64,000 nucleotides of DNA from Ligustrum vulgare (taxonomy: Eukaryota; Streptophyta; Magnoliopsida; Lamiales; Oleaceae), in assembly GCA_963555705.1 (NCBI GenBank), contig OY743171.1, forward strand, positions 16,181,352 to 16,245,351. The letters are read 5' to 3'. This document shows, in pieces, positions 45,560 to 55,500 of the stretch. Both the position numbers and the translations under genes were made by a program. The notes under the pieces are model-generated. The model saw only the letters and a list, made by a program, of their open reading frames with translations. It did not search any database and was not told the origin of the DNA. Position 1 is the stretch's first letter. Every line of letters starts with the position of its first letter.

Positions 45560-46141
45560 TCAATTATTGGTTGCTGGGAAGTCAAACCGTATTGCACACT
45601 GAATTTCTATTGTACCATCATCTTTCTTTAATATGATTCTGGCCCCCGAGCCCGCAGTATTCGATGCTCCATCCACTTGCAAGGTCCATGTGGCCTCTTC
45701 CTTGTCATGACCTTTTGGCCCCCGAGGTCTTGGTGTGAGTTCGGTGACAAAGTCGGCCAAGACCTGTGCTTTGATGGAAGGTCGAGGTTTGAACTCGATG
45801 TCATACTCTCCGAGCTCAATTGACCACTTGAGTAGACGACCGAATACATATGGTTTCTGCAAGATTTGCTTCAAGGGCTGATTTTTGAGGACAGTTATAG
45901 CATGGGCTTGAAAGTATGGTCTTAACTTTCTCGCTGCTGTAACCAGGGAAAGTCCGAGCTGCTCTGCCAATGTATATCGGGTTTCTGCGTCCAACATCAT
46001 CTTACTGACGTAATATATTGGTTTTTGAGTCTTCTCTTCCTCTTTAACCAAAACGGTGCTCACAGCATGATCAGACACCTCTAGATACAAGAATAGATTG
46101 TCCCCTGGATTCGGCTTTACCAGTATCAGAGGTGTACCCAA
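45560..46141 (-). pseudogene. Tat RNase H region, truncated
   Basis: Encodes PLILVKPNPGDNLFLYLEVS, then KPIYYVSKMMLDAETRY, VLADFVTELT and WTLQVDGASN (start of the second, plant-type RNase H with its first Asp), ending at CAIRFDFPATNN. The rest of that RNase H is missing: the sequence jumps to QPIIEYLTSGKLPDGRVEA, which normally lies about 200 residues later. Both edges of this block are deletion junctions. Confidence 0.84.
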
Positions 46142-46620
46142 GTATTATTTCCCGAGCCTACTCCGAAGGCGCACTTTGCAGGATTCAGTTTCATCTGATG
46201 TTTTCTAAGTGTATTGAATATGTCCTCAAGGTCAGCAATGTGGTCTTTCTTTCTTGAGATTTTTACGACCATGTCATCAACGTAGACTTCAATGTTAAGT
46301 CCGATGTGTCTTGAGAAGACCATGTTAACCAACCTTTGATAAGTAGATCCAGCATTCTTCAATCCAAACGGCATGACCTTGTAGCAGTATATTCCTTCAT
46401 CTTCCATGAAGGAAGTTTTTTCCTGATCTTCCTGTGCCATCCGAATCTGATGATATCTCGAGAAGACGTCTAAGAAACTGTAAAGTTCGGATCCTGATGT
46501 GGAATCCACCAACCTGTCGATCCTGGGAAGAGGATAACTGTCTTTCAGACATGCTTTATTCAAATCTGTGAAGTCTATACAAACTCGCCACTTGCCATTT
46601 GGCTTCTTTACCAAGACCAC
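46126..46620 (-). pseudogene. Tat reverse transcriptase, truncated
   Basis: Contains VLVKKPNGKWRVCIDFTDLN, SFLDVFSRYHQIRM, YCYKVMPFGLKNAGSTYQRL and catalytic YVDDMVVK, then DLEDIFNTLRKHQMKLNP and KCAFGVGSG, where the connection to RNase H is deleted. The fragment near 29368-29785 shows the kind of sequence that is missing (KFVGYMV..NPEKTKAL). Confidence 0.88.
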
Positions 46621-46728
46621 ATTGGCTAGTCACTCTGGATACTTCACCTCTTTGATGAATCCTACTTTCAAGACTTTATCTACTTTCTCTTTTATTATCT
46701 GCCTCCTTTCTCTGGAAAACCGTCTTCT

Positions 46729-48080
46729 TCACTGTTTTACGGGCTTCTTGTCGGGCATGACATTGAGCCTGTGTTCGATGAGCTCGGGATCGATCCCGGG
46801 CATATCTTCAGCACTCCATGCAAATACATCGATATTCTTCTTTAAACACCGTGACAACTCTTCCTTCATTAGTTTGGGGAGCTCTTTCCCAATTGTGAAG
46901 CATTTCCCTTCTGAGACATGAACCTCTTCCAACTCCTCTACTGGCGACATTCTTTCTTTGAGAGGAGGTACTATTGACGTCAGATCTGTCTTATTCTTTC
47001 CAATGCAGTTGATTTAGCAACTTCTGGCTACCGATTGATTTCCCTGAATAGTTGCTATGCCTTTGGAAGTTGGGAAATTGATTTCCAGGTGATAAGTTGA
47101 TACTATAGCTCTGAGGCTGTTCAGGAATGGCCTTCCCAAGATAGCATTGTAGGCCATAGGAGTTTTGACGACTTGGAACAGAGTCATCTTTGTTACACGT
47201 TTCTCTTCTGATCCTAGTGAAATGGGAAGATCAATTAGGCCTTCGGATTTCACGGTTCCTCCACCAAACCCAGTTAGGGGAGTAATGACCCGTCGAAGCC
47301 GATCTTTGGGAAGTTGCATCTGACTGAAAGCTTCTAAAGAAAGAACATTGGCTGCGCTTCCATTTTCAACTAGCACCCTCCTGACGTCAAAATTGGCGAT
47401 TGTTGCACTGATAACAACAGCATCGTCATGAGGATACAAAATTCCTTCCATGTCAGCATTTCTGATGCTGATGCTGTTTGAGACCTCCTGGTCATGACAT
47501 CCCGACCTTTATTCCCGATCACTCAGTGCCCGGGCATGGTTCTTATGTGCATTATTCAAATCACCTCCAGATGCTATTCCTTCGACGATAAAATTTATGG
47601 TGCCAGCGGATCTAGTATTCTCATCCCCTTTTCCATGCTCTTTATCGTCTTTCTTTATGTAGTGCCCCAGGAAGCCCCGTTTTATGAGGGCTTCTATCTC
47701 CTGTTTTAATGTTCTGCACTCATCCGTGGTATGGCCCGGGCTCTTGTGAAAGTTACAATACTTATGTCGATTCTTTTCGTCAATTTTCCCCTTGATAGGC
47801 TTTGGTCATCGAAAATCTTCACGTCCTTTGATTTACATGTGAATGTGGGATCGAGGTGTGTTTAGAGGAGTTAAACTCTGATGCTCGTTGTTATTCCCCT
47901 TCGAGTTAGTTCGGGAATAATTCTTCTCATCTTCTTGTCTTGACCTTTTATTCCCCTGCCTTGTTGATTGTGAAGATTGTACTACTGCCCCCATGCCCTT
48001 GATCTTGTGCCTGAACCAACAAAAGTATTTCCTCCATGTTTATGTACTTCTCTGCTCTTCTAAGAAGCTCCGTTACATTT
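46729..48080 (-). pseudogene. Tat gag C-terminus and protease region
   Basis: From the 48077 break downward: NVTELLRRAEKYINMEE (gag end), then CNFHKSPGHTTDECRTLKQE (a Tat-specific zinc-knuckle-like motif, about 47763-47700), then 47451-47014 with DDAVVISATIANFDVRRVLV and ENGSAANVLSLEAF followed by NAILGRPFLN. The protease active site of this lineage is normally D-x-G-S; here the Asp reads Glu, so it should be inactive. The next piece (46950-46729) holds the spacer before RT (KNIDVFAWSAEDMPGIDPEL). Several stops separate the pieces. Confidence 0.8.
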
Positions 48081-48600
48081 GAATGGGAATAGCAATAATA
48101 TAAATTTTGGAGGCTTTCATGACAATTGAGTAGCAAGCGTTCCTTCTGGCAGGCTTCTAAGCAACTTGGATACTTTGCTAAATCAATCCTCAGCTCAATC
48201 TTCTTTTGTGAAGTACCCAAGTATAAATTCTTTTTCATCATGTACTTCAATGACAGAGAGTGGCCCTAAGAAGAAGGAAGAGAAGACAACTAAAAAGGTC
48301 CCTTCAAACAACTTCCATGCAAATGTTAAAATTTTATTATCAACTGGTATACTTGAAGGAGTTCCTGTGAAGTACATTTCGTGGTCAAGGGATGTGAGTT
48401 CTGATGTTTCTTTTTTCTTCCATTCCTTGTATTTTTATTTTATTTTATTTTTTTACACCACAATATATTTTTCATGCAGAACAGTCTCCGAGGAGTGATA
48501 AAAGGCACTGGTTATTTGTGTGGCTGCAAGGAGTGCAATCTTTCCGAAGTAAATGTTACTGATAATTCTCATTGATAGTTCCTCGATTATTTATTTGTTT
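48081..48600 (+). pseudogene. TDBD protein gene, copy B, 5' and 3' truncated but with the exons missing from A
   Basis: Begins in mid-exon (matches copy A from about 23599), encodes QSSAQSSFVKYPSINSFSS and KKKEEKTTKKVP, then SNNFHANVKILLSTGILEGV and KYISWSRD, a donor GTGAGT at about 48393, an acceptor CATGCAG near 48479 and an exon NSLRGVIKGTGYLCGCKECN followed by LSE and a GTAAAT donor. Together with copy A's INAYEFERHAGC exon this completes the TDBD layout, which identifies both as relatives of one gene. Copy B lacks the last exons and the N-terminus; it meets Tat gag at 48080. Confidence 0.82.
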
Positions 48601-48659
48601 AATATAATTAGTTGGTGTATGTGATTGTTATATAGTGTATCTATATTGGAAATATAAAT

Positions 48660-48891
48660 AAACGAATAATTTTAAAAAAAAAACTTACTCGAAGGCATCG
48701 GTTGTTGTCGAAAACCGACGCCTTTCGTCATATGAAAGGCGTCGGTTGTTAATTAATAACCGATGCCTTAAATTAATATAAGGCGTCGGTTTACAATCGA
48801 CGCCTTAAGTATACAGTTTTAGCGTCGCTACTATAGGCGTCTCCTGTACAACCGACGCCTTTGACTCTTATTTTACTAGTGTGAGCAAAAT
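48660..48891 (-). mobile_element. CACTA element end (terminal and subterminal repeats)
   Basis: Ends TCTTATTTTACTAGTG at 48891; the complement CACTAGTAAAATAAGA is a classical CACTA terminus. Inside it are repeated AAGGCGTCGGTT/AACCGACGCCTT motifs in both orientations, typical subterminal repeats. The flank after 48891 (TGAGCAAAATATT) matches 24713 onwards, so the element inserted in the duplicated 3' flank; its other end has been lost. The same GGCGTCGGTT motif starts CACTA copies A and B. Confidence 0.85.
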
Positions 48892-49593
48892 ATTATTTGT
48901 AGGTGATATCAAATTTCCCCAATTCTACTGCCCATTTCATCAACCGGCCAAACGTTTCAGGTTTTCTATAGGGTCTGACAAAGTGGAAGATTTGTTGTGT
49001 ACTTCTAGTGCATGTTCAAGAAAGTAATGTCCTAATTTCATTGAGCTCATGATCAATGTGTAGGCCAACTTTTCTATGGGTGCAAATCTTTGTTGCGCGT
49101 CTTTCAATGCTTAGACGATATAGTATATTAGGTGTTGGATGCCTTCCACAAAATCTTTACAAGTACTATTCTCTTCTTTTCTTTTCTTTTTTTCCTTTGA
49201 TAAGATATTTAGTCTGTTAAAATAAAAGGATTTATACCAATGTAAAATTGCTATTACTTATTAGAAGTAGATTTTATTTTGTGAAATTCGTAAAAATTTG
49301 GGGTTATATATATCTACTTGAGACTAAACAGAATATGGTGCATTGCATTGAACATTTGGTCACTCTTCTAGTTTGTCAAATTTGTCTGATGCTTCTTTTC
49401 GTGATGAGCAAAATATTCGGCTATGAATTCTGCTAGGGCTTGTCCTTTGATTGCTTCCTCGATTGGTAGGTGATGTAAAATTAATTCCCCAATCCTACAA
49501 CCCATTTCATTGACCTTCCGCACATTTCAGGCTTGTGTAAGGTCTGACGAAGTGGAAGATTTATTGAGTACTTCTGTGTTGGTCAATGTTCAC
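48892..49593 (+). other. 3' flank of TDBD copy B, with both tandem members and the empty LTR site
   Basis: Matches 24713-24917 plus 27810-28307. GCAAATCTTTGTTG at about 49082 is the unoccupied site of the solo LTR 24918-27804. Non-coding. Confidence 0.85.
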
Positions 49594-51100
49594 TGATATC
49601 TCGCGATGCGAGATATCCCCGCAAGTGTACAAGTCGTGAGAAGTAATATAGTGGACCTTAGAGTCCGGATTATCGTCCCACAGAGACTGCTATTAATTAC
49701 CGAAATATTTTAGTTCGAAACATTATTTGAACGAACAAATGAATTTGAGGTTTTAAACTAAAACTAAACAATTAAACTAAAGAATTTAAAATTGCAGAAA
49801 TGTTTTGTTTTCAAAGAAGATTGTAAAATAGTTGGGATTCACGAATTCACATAGCCGATTAAATCAATTCCAATTCCAGATTTTATTTTCTAAATATGTG
49901 TTCGATCGAATTTACTAATTCAAATTGAGATTCCTCTCTCAAGTTTAAATCAATTCTACCTAAATATGTCAACGTTGTATCTCTACAGCGGTTCTGAATA
50001 TTCCTTACCTAGATGCATTACACACAAGAATTCACATACAATCGCACTAATCACAAGAGTATATCTCTATCTCGCGTTCAATTACCGTATTTATTACCTA
50101 GATCTATGTTATTAACTCACCTCTCGGATTATGGAAATAACACACAAAATCATGAAAGAGTGGCCAGTTCATTCACGCATTAAACACAATAATAAATCAA
50201 CACATGCATTGAAGTGTTAAAACAAGGAATATGGAATTAAAAAAATTAACTAGGCTATATCGTTCATCCCAACATTAAAATTAGTTACACATCATTATGA
50301 AATAACAAAAAAAGTTAAAATAAACGTTCATTGAAAAAAAATATAAAGAATGAAAATCTTGCACCAAGTTTTTATTCTTCAATTGTCTTCAATTTGCGTC
50401 CCTCTGCAATGCTTGAATCTCCAAGGAATTGATGATGAAATCTCTGTTGTTGCTCGTTCTATGGAGAGGCAAAGGTCCTATTTTCGTGCCTAATGAGTTG
50501 TATTTATAGGTTTTGGAGAAAACCTAGGTCAAAAAGCCCAAAGCCTGTTAAAAATCATGAGAAAAATCTGATCTGCGGCCCAGTCGAATAACTGCGCGAT
50601 CGCTTAGGCACATTTCCGGAGATCGCGTGGTAATGCCTTTTAGCCTCGGGTTATGATTTTGCACCTTCGTGCGATCGCGTGGTAATTGTCCAATGATCGC
50701 GATTTCCATCTTTCCTTGGATGTGTAAGTTGGTCCCCGACTTTTAATTGCACCTTCAATCCCCAACTTTCAATTGTTGCGATTTAGTCCCCAAAATTTAT
50801 ATTCTTCTTGAATTTATCAATTAAGCTCTCAATTCCTTCAATTGGGACCTCCAACCTCTGATTTGTTCACTTGAGCACCATGGACTTTCCCGGTTGACGT
50901 AACATATCTCTCACTCACTTAATTAAGCTCCAATTAACATCCAATATTGCCGTTTTTACATTAATTGCTTCATTCTTCTTCGATTGGGACATTTTCTGAA
51001 AAGTAAACAAATAAACACAAATTAAGGAGCATTTATTCTAAAACGACAATAATTTCTTCTAATTTAGACATACAGATAAGTTTATAAAACACACTTATCA
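49594..51100 (-). mobile_element. TGATA...TATCA LTR-like repeat, copy B (fuller copy)
   Basis: Same borders as 28308-29285, with about 500 bp (50550-51070) that copy A has lost. That part includes GCGATCGC-containing repeats and a 'ccccaactttcaattg' block. Minus-strand TATA near 50500. No internal domain seen. Confidence 0.62.
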
Positions 51101-51615
51101 TCCAACTTTCCCATAGGTGAATATATATCTTAGTCCCGCGTCATTAAATCCTTAGCTGATATAGTATATTGGATGTTGGATGCCGTACTTGGTCTCACCA
51201 GGCATTGGTATGGAAATTAGAGGTGGAAAAGTTGGTTCTTCTTTCAAGTTTTCGAAAGCTTGTTGTCATTTTTCCGACCATTGGAAATTCTTTCCAAACT
51301 TGAAGGCTTCGAAAAAAGGTCTACATTTATCCTTGGGTTTCGAGACTAATCTGTTCAGGGTTTCTATCCTTCTACTCAAGCTTTGTATCTCTTTGATATT
51401 GTTAGGGGCCTTCATTTCGATCAAAGCCTTAGTTTTCTCCGAATTTGGCTTTAGTTCCTTTGTGGAGTACCATATATCCAACGAATTTTCCTAGTCCTAC
51501 ACCGAAAGAATGTTGCTATGGATTAAGCTTCAACTTGTATTGTCTAAGGGTGGTCAATATCTTGGCCAAGTGCTGAACATGACCTATAGACCGAGCCGGA
51601 CCTGGGCCTAGGCAA
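51101..51615 (-). pseudogene. Tat-type gypsy RT/RNase H fragment (3' piece), copy B
   Basis: Colinear with 29286-29785: NSEKTKALIEMKAPNNIKEI, DKCRPFFEAFKFGKNFQWSE and the LGKFVGYM block near 51480. It is interrupted by the unclassified insertion and resumes at about 55240-55500. Confidence 0.8.
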
Positions 51616-53203
51616 ACCGGCCGGCTCTTTGGTCCTCAGAAAAATAAAGGCCCATACTTTGCATTTTTTATTTTTTATTTTTTTTTAGTATAAAATGTAG
51701 CGACCAAGAATTTTTACGCATTTAAATAAGTATTTTAATATTTAGAAAATCGTGTCGCTACTATTTCACTCATTATTTGAAGTTAACGCCGCGACATGTT
51801 CGTCTAGCCAAGTCAAGAAATAGTCAAGATTGTTCGATTTTAAATTAAAGTCCAAATACGTAATTCAATTTTATACCAAAATTGTACCATGAACCCACGG
51901 TTACATCATCACCAAACTTTCACCCATGATGATAACATGTAACATGACTAGATAATCAAAAGTATGAAATACATGCTGTAAAGTAATAAAAGAGAACAAA
52001 GAAAGACATGAAATCACATGCTGAAGATTGGAAAGAACGTGAGAGAAGAGCTGGACTGCAGGATAAATATATACATATACAGCAGAAACCATTCATCATC
52101 ACCTCACGTCTATGTCTATGTCTATCTCAATCTGCAGAGACTTCAAGTCACAATTCCATTGTTTTTCCTACCACTTTCCACTCAATTAATCTATCAAAAG
52201 ATTCCTTCAATTATGATGTTCTCCACCATTTTATTTTTTTACAAAACCATCTTTCCAGCAAGAAAGATGCCTTCTCTTATTATATATGAGACCAACCCAT
52301 TATCATGAATGGAGGAAAAATCAGTTTCTCACACCCAAGCTTCACGCACCCAAACTACAGCTCAAGTCCACCCCTGCCCACATCAAATTTCAGTCCCCAA
52401 TTTACAAACAACAAGTGGCAATCACTGCCGGATCATAGCCACAGACGAAAACGACCTCACTGCAACCACGAACCATCGTCTGTACCAAGATCCGCCTGCA
52501 CCACCACTTCCAAAATCAGAATCAAAACCAAAATCAAAACCCAAAACAAGAAATAAGTGAACCTGGTTACTTACCCCAACCACCACCGAATTTTTCAGTC
52601 AAGACCCAACTTCTAAGATAGCGATTCGAGCCACGGTATTACACCCAATCAGCCCAGATCCAAGATTACTTGCACCCTCACCACTCCTTGTAACCAGCGC
52701 CGGTGTTGCGCCGGGATCGCGACGTCATCTTCTTCGTCGCCGCGGTGTGAGAGGTTGAGAGAGAGAGTGAGTTGAGAGAATCGGGTATGAGAGAGAGGGT
52801 AAAGATTTCATATATTATAAAATCTGATTTTTTGTAAACTTTTCAGAAATTGCAATTTCAGTCCGCAAGTTTTAAAGTTTTTGCAATTCAGCCCTATAGT
52901 AATATTCGGTTTAAGTTTCAACTCAAGTTTCAAAAGTTATTATTTTAATCCCTAAGTATCAACCTATTTTATTTCAATCCCTGCAGATTTAAATTATTTG
53001 ATTTTAAGCCTAAGTTTTAAAAGATATTCATTTTAGTCCCTAAACTTTCAAATAATCAATTTCAGTCCTCAAATTTTAATTTATCATTTTGAACTATATA
53101 TAATTCAAAAGAATAAGGTGACTTATTGGCTAAGACGAAGCGTACGGAGAATTTAAAGAAATTGAAGTCATTCCCGCTCAACTTTGCACTCGTCGGATTT
53201 AAG

Positions 53204-53750
53204 GTAGACTCGCCCCTATTAATTGATTTAAATTATGATTGTATGTGAATGTCACATGATTTGTGAAATTATGTTTTTATGACAAGTAAGTATATCTTAT
53301 GTTTTTACGAAAAGTAAGTATACCCTATGTTTTTACGAAAATGTTTGGATCATTGCTATGAAATCAATCTCACAAGATTGCTATGAAATCAATCTCACAA
53401 GATTTCTATGGGTCACATATGATATGTTTATGATTATGCTAAGAGGACCGGAGTTTAGTAGCGCTACACATAAGAATTCCTGCCATCTAAGTTCGGTAAA
53501 ACTCTTGTGTCTCCCTATGTTTATGAGTATTTCGATCCTATCCTATGTTATGATGAAAATGATCCCTATGCATTCAAAAGAAAATTATGCTTGGTATATT
53601 TATGTGATTATATGTTGATATGTTTTTCAAAGATGTTTTCAAAGAGCCGGTATTTATGTGTTCAATTATATTGTAGATTAATTAATTGGCGATGAGTCTA
53701 CTGAGTATTTCATTTATGAAATGCTCAACCCATGTTTAACAATTTTGCAG
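53204..53750 (+). other. Putative LTR-internal intron (547 nt)
   Basis: Donor AAG|GTAGAC, branch-like TTTAAC, acceptor AATTTTGCAG ending at 53750, then ATTTCGGAGACGG. It holds the 'aagtaagtataCC' repeats (53278-53345), a 27-bp duplication (53357-53402) and the hairpin at 53703-53726. ORFs at 53358-53695 fall in this intron. Confidence 0.56.
53278..53402. repeat. Short tandem repeats in the LTR intron
   Basis: Two and a half units of AAGTAAGTATA..CTATGTTTTTACGA, followed by a 27-bp duplication of TGCTATGAAATCAATCTCAC. The related LTR at 62853 has a greatly expanded version of the first repeat. Confidence 0.8.
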
Positions 53751-55239
53751 ATTTCGGAGACGGTGGCAAGTGATGGATGATGGTGGCAATAATCGATAAA
53801 TGGTTGAAAGTTTAACTTTAAGATTTCCGTATTTTCCAAGCATCGAATAATTATGAGAACTTCATTTATTTGAGAAATTATGATATTGTAAATTTCTTTA
53901 CAATATTAATGGTTCGGTTTACTATTTCAAATGGTTTCATAAATGTTATTAAATTTTATCGACCATTACAGTTTATTTAAGGTTGCCATAAATGAATTTC
54001 AGTTATTCTTCCGCAAAAAAAAATATATATATATATTATTCGATAAAAAATTAGATTAGATAATGACGTGGTGAACCGGGTATACGGAACTCGGGGCGCT
54101 ACATAAAAGCCAACCCAACCTTTTTTTTAGGGGTGTTTACACAAATACCTATCATTTTAAATATCATAGAAAAATACTGCAATTTTTTTCTTTTACTGAA
54201 AATACTATTTTCGTGAAGTATCACACTGCAATACTATAAAAGTATATTACGATACTTTTAAAGTATCACAACATGATACTTGTGATACTGTTAAATTTTT
54301 TGTATCATAACATGAAACTTCATCAAATTTTTATGATACTTGGACGAAATTGTAGTATCACATCTTGAAACTTTATAATTTTTTTATGCTACTATGTCTT
54401 AGATACATCATCACCGTTTCTTTTTCTCCAATCTCCGCCACATCACCAACAGAGGAAATCGACTCCAGCCGTGCCACCATTTCTTCTCCCTCACTCCAGT
54501 CTCCAGATCTGTAAATAACAGCACGTCTCAACATATTTTCACAGATCCCAACAGAAATAATCACAGAGGTAGAAAAATCTATGCCGTTTTGGAACTTCGA
54601 ACAACTCCCCAGCCTTTGGTATGAACGACAGAATTATATCTAAATTTTTTTGAGATTCTAGCTTCCAGAATAATTCACCATGGCTTAATTCCTCAAAACC
54701 CATAAAAAGGAGAGACTTTTCTGACATTTTATTAATTAGGACAGTACGATCGAAAAGGGTATATTATTTTACATTCCTCCATCCAGAATTCACCACGGCT
54801 TAAATCATCAATACGCTTCGGTAGATCCCAAAATCTGTCGTGCTCTGATGACTGTCTATGTATTGCATATCGAAGAACCACTAAAAAGTACCGTCCTTGC
54901 CACTGATTTCTACCATCTTTTTGTTCTGGATGATCGAGAATATGTTTGCCCACTTACGAGTCGAGGAAGAAGACAATGCGCGGGGAAGAAGACTAGTTTC
55001 ATTTGCTGATGGTGTGGTCTTTGGTGGTGCTTCGATGTTGTTAATGAGGGTGGTTGTGGTGGTCCGGTGGTGACGGTGGGCAGTTGGTGCACTCTGGGAA
55101 GAAGAAGGAGAAGAGCACTGTATTTTTTAGTATTTTTTGTTTGTGGACTAAAGATTAGTTTGGTTAGTTTTTTAAAGTAACTAGTGCAGTTAATCCTTTT
55201 TTTATCTCGTCTTTTAGCATAAAAGGCCCCAATAAGAAT

Positions 55240-55500
55240 CATAGGTACGATTCTGCCTGCAGATCTTGTGCTCTTCACCAGTACTTTGTCAACATATACT
55301 TCTACGGTCTTACAAATCTATCCTTCGTTATACTTTCATTTTCTTACCAATTTGTCCTGGGAACATTTAATTGTTAAGTCTTTGGTAAGTTTCCCATGCA
55401 TTCTTCAAGCCAAATAGCATCATCGTATAACAATAGAGCCCCTGATCTATCACTAACGACGTATGCTCCTCGTCTGGTTTGTACACGGGGATCTGACTTT
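55240..55500 (-). pseudogene. Tat-type gypsy RT fragment (5' piece), copy B
   Basis: Counterpart of 31037-31297, ending at the same junction with a GGCGTCGGTT CACTA motif. Encodes the KSTRSAG and FGLKNA blocks. Confidence 0.78.

Larger units (their letters stand above)
38519..48080 (-). mobile_element. Truncated Tat-lineage Ty3/gypsy retrotransposon with antisense extra ORF
   Basis: Minus-strand order from high to low coordinate: gag end (48077-47590), protease-like (47451-47014), RT (46620-46126), RNase H (46141-45560), integrase (45402-44350), spacer with tandem repeats, a plus-strand extra ORF (39569-43471) and a 3' LTR (about 38519-39290). Its 5' LTR and gag start are lost: gag stops abruptly at 48077 where TDBD copy B begins. 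Tat elements are known to carry extra ORFs between pol and the 3' LTR, some antisense. A later solo LTR sits in the extra ORF. Confidence 0.88.
51696..54103 (+). mobile_element. Solo gypsy LTR (TSD TAAAA)
   Basis: Starts TGTAGCGACCAAGAATTTTT and ends CTCGGGGCGCTACA. TAAAA occurs at 51691-51695 and 54104-54108, and copy A has the empty site (AGTATAAAAGCCC near 29870). 2408 bp, no internal domain. It has the same landmarks as the other LTRs, and near its 3' end an intron-internal tandem repeat. Confidence 0.95.
51616..55239. mobile_element. Unclassified insertion, copy B, carrying a solo LTR
   Basis: Counterpart of 29786-31036. It contains the AGTATCA/TGATACT cluster (about 54215-54365) and two conserved minus-strand open segments (54539-54727 and 54732-54953). 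The latter keeps most residues of its copy A partner, suggesting it derives from real coding sequence. Function unknown. Confidence 0.5.

Noticed and set aside
53358..53695. ORFs conserved with 63256-63581 (VYEYF..PILCYDENDPYAFKRK)
   Set aside because: Conservation is explained by two LTRs of one subfamily; the frames lie inside the putative intron and have no counterpart in other LTRs.
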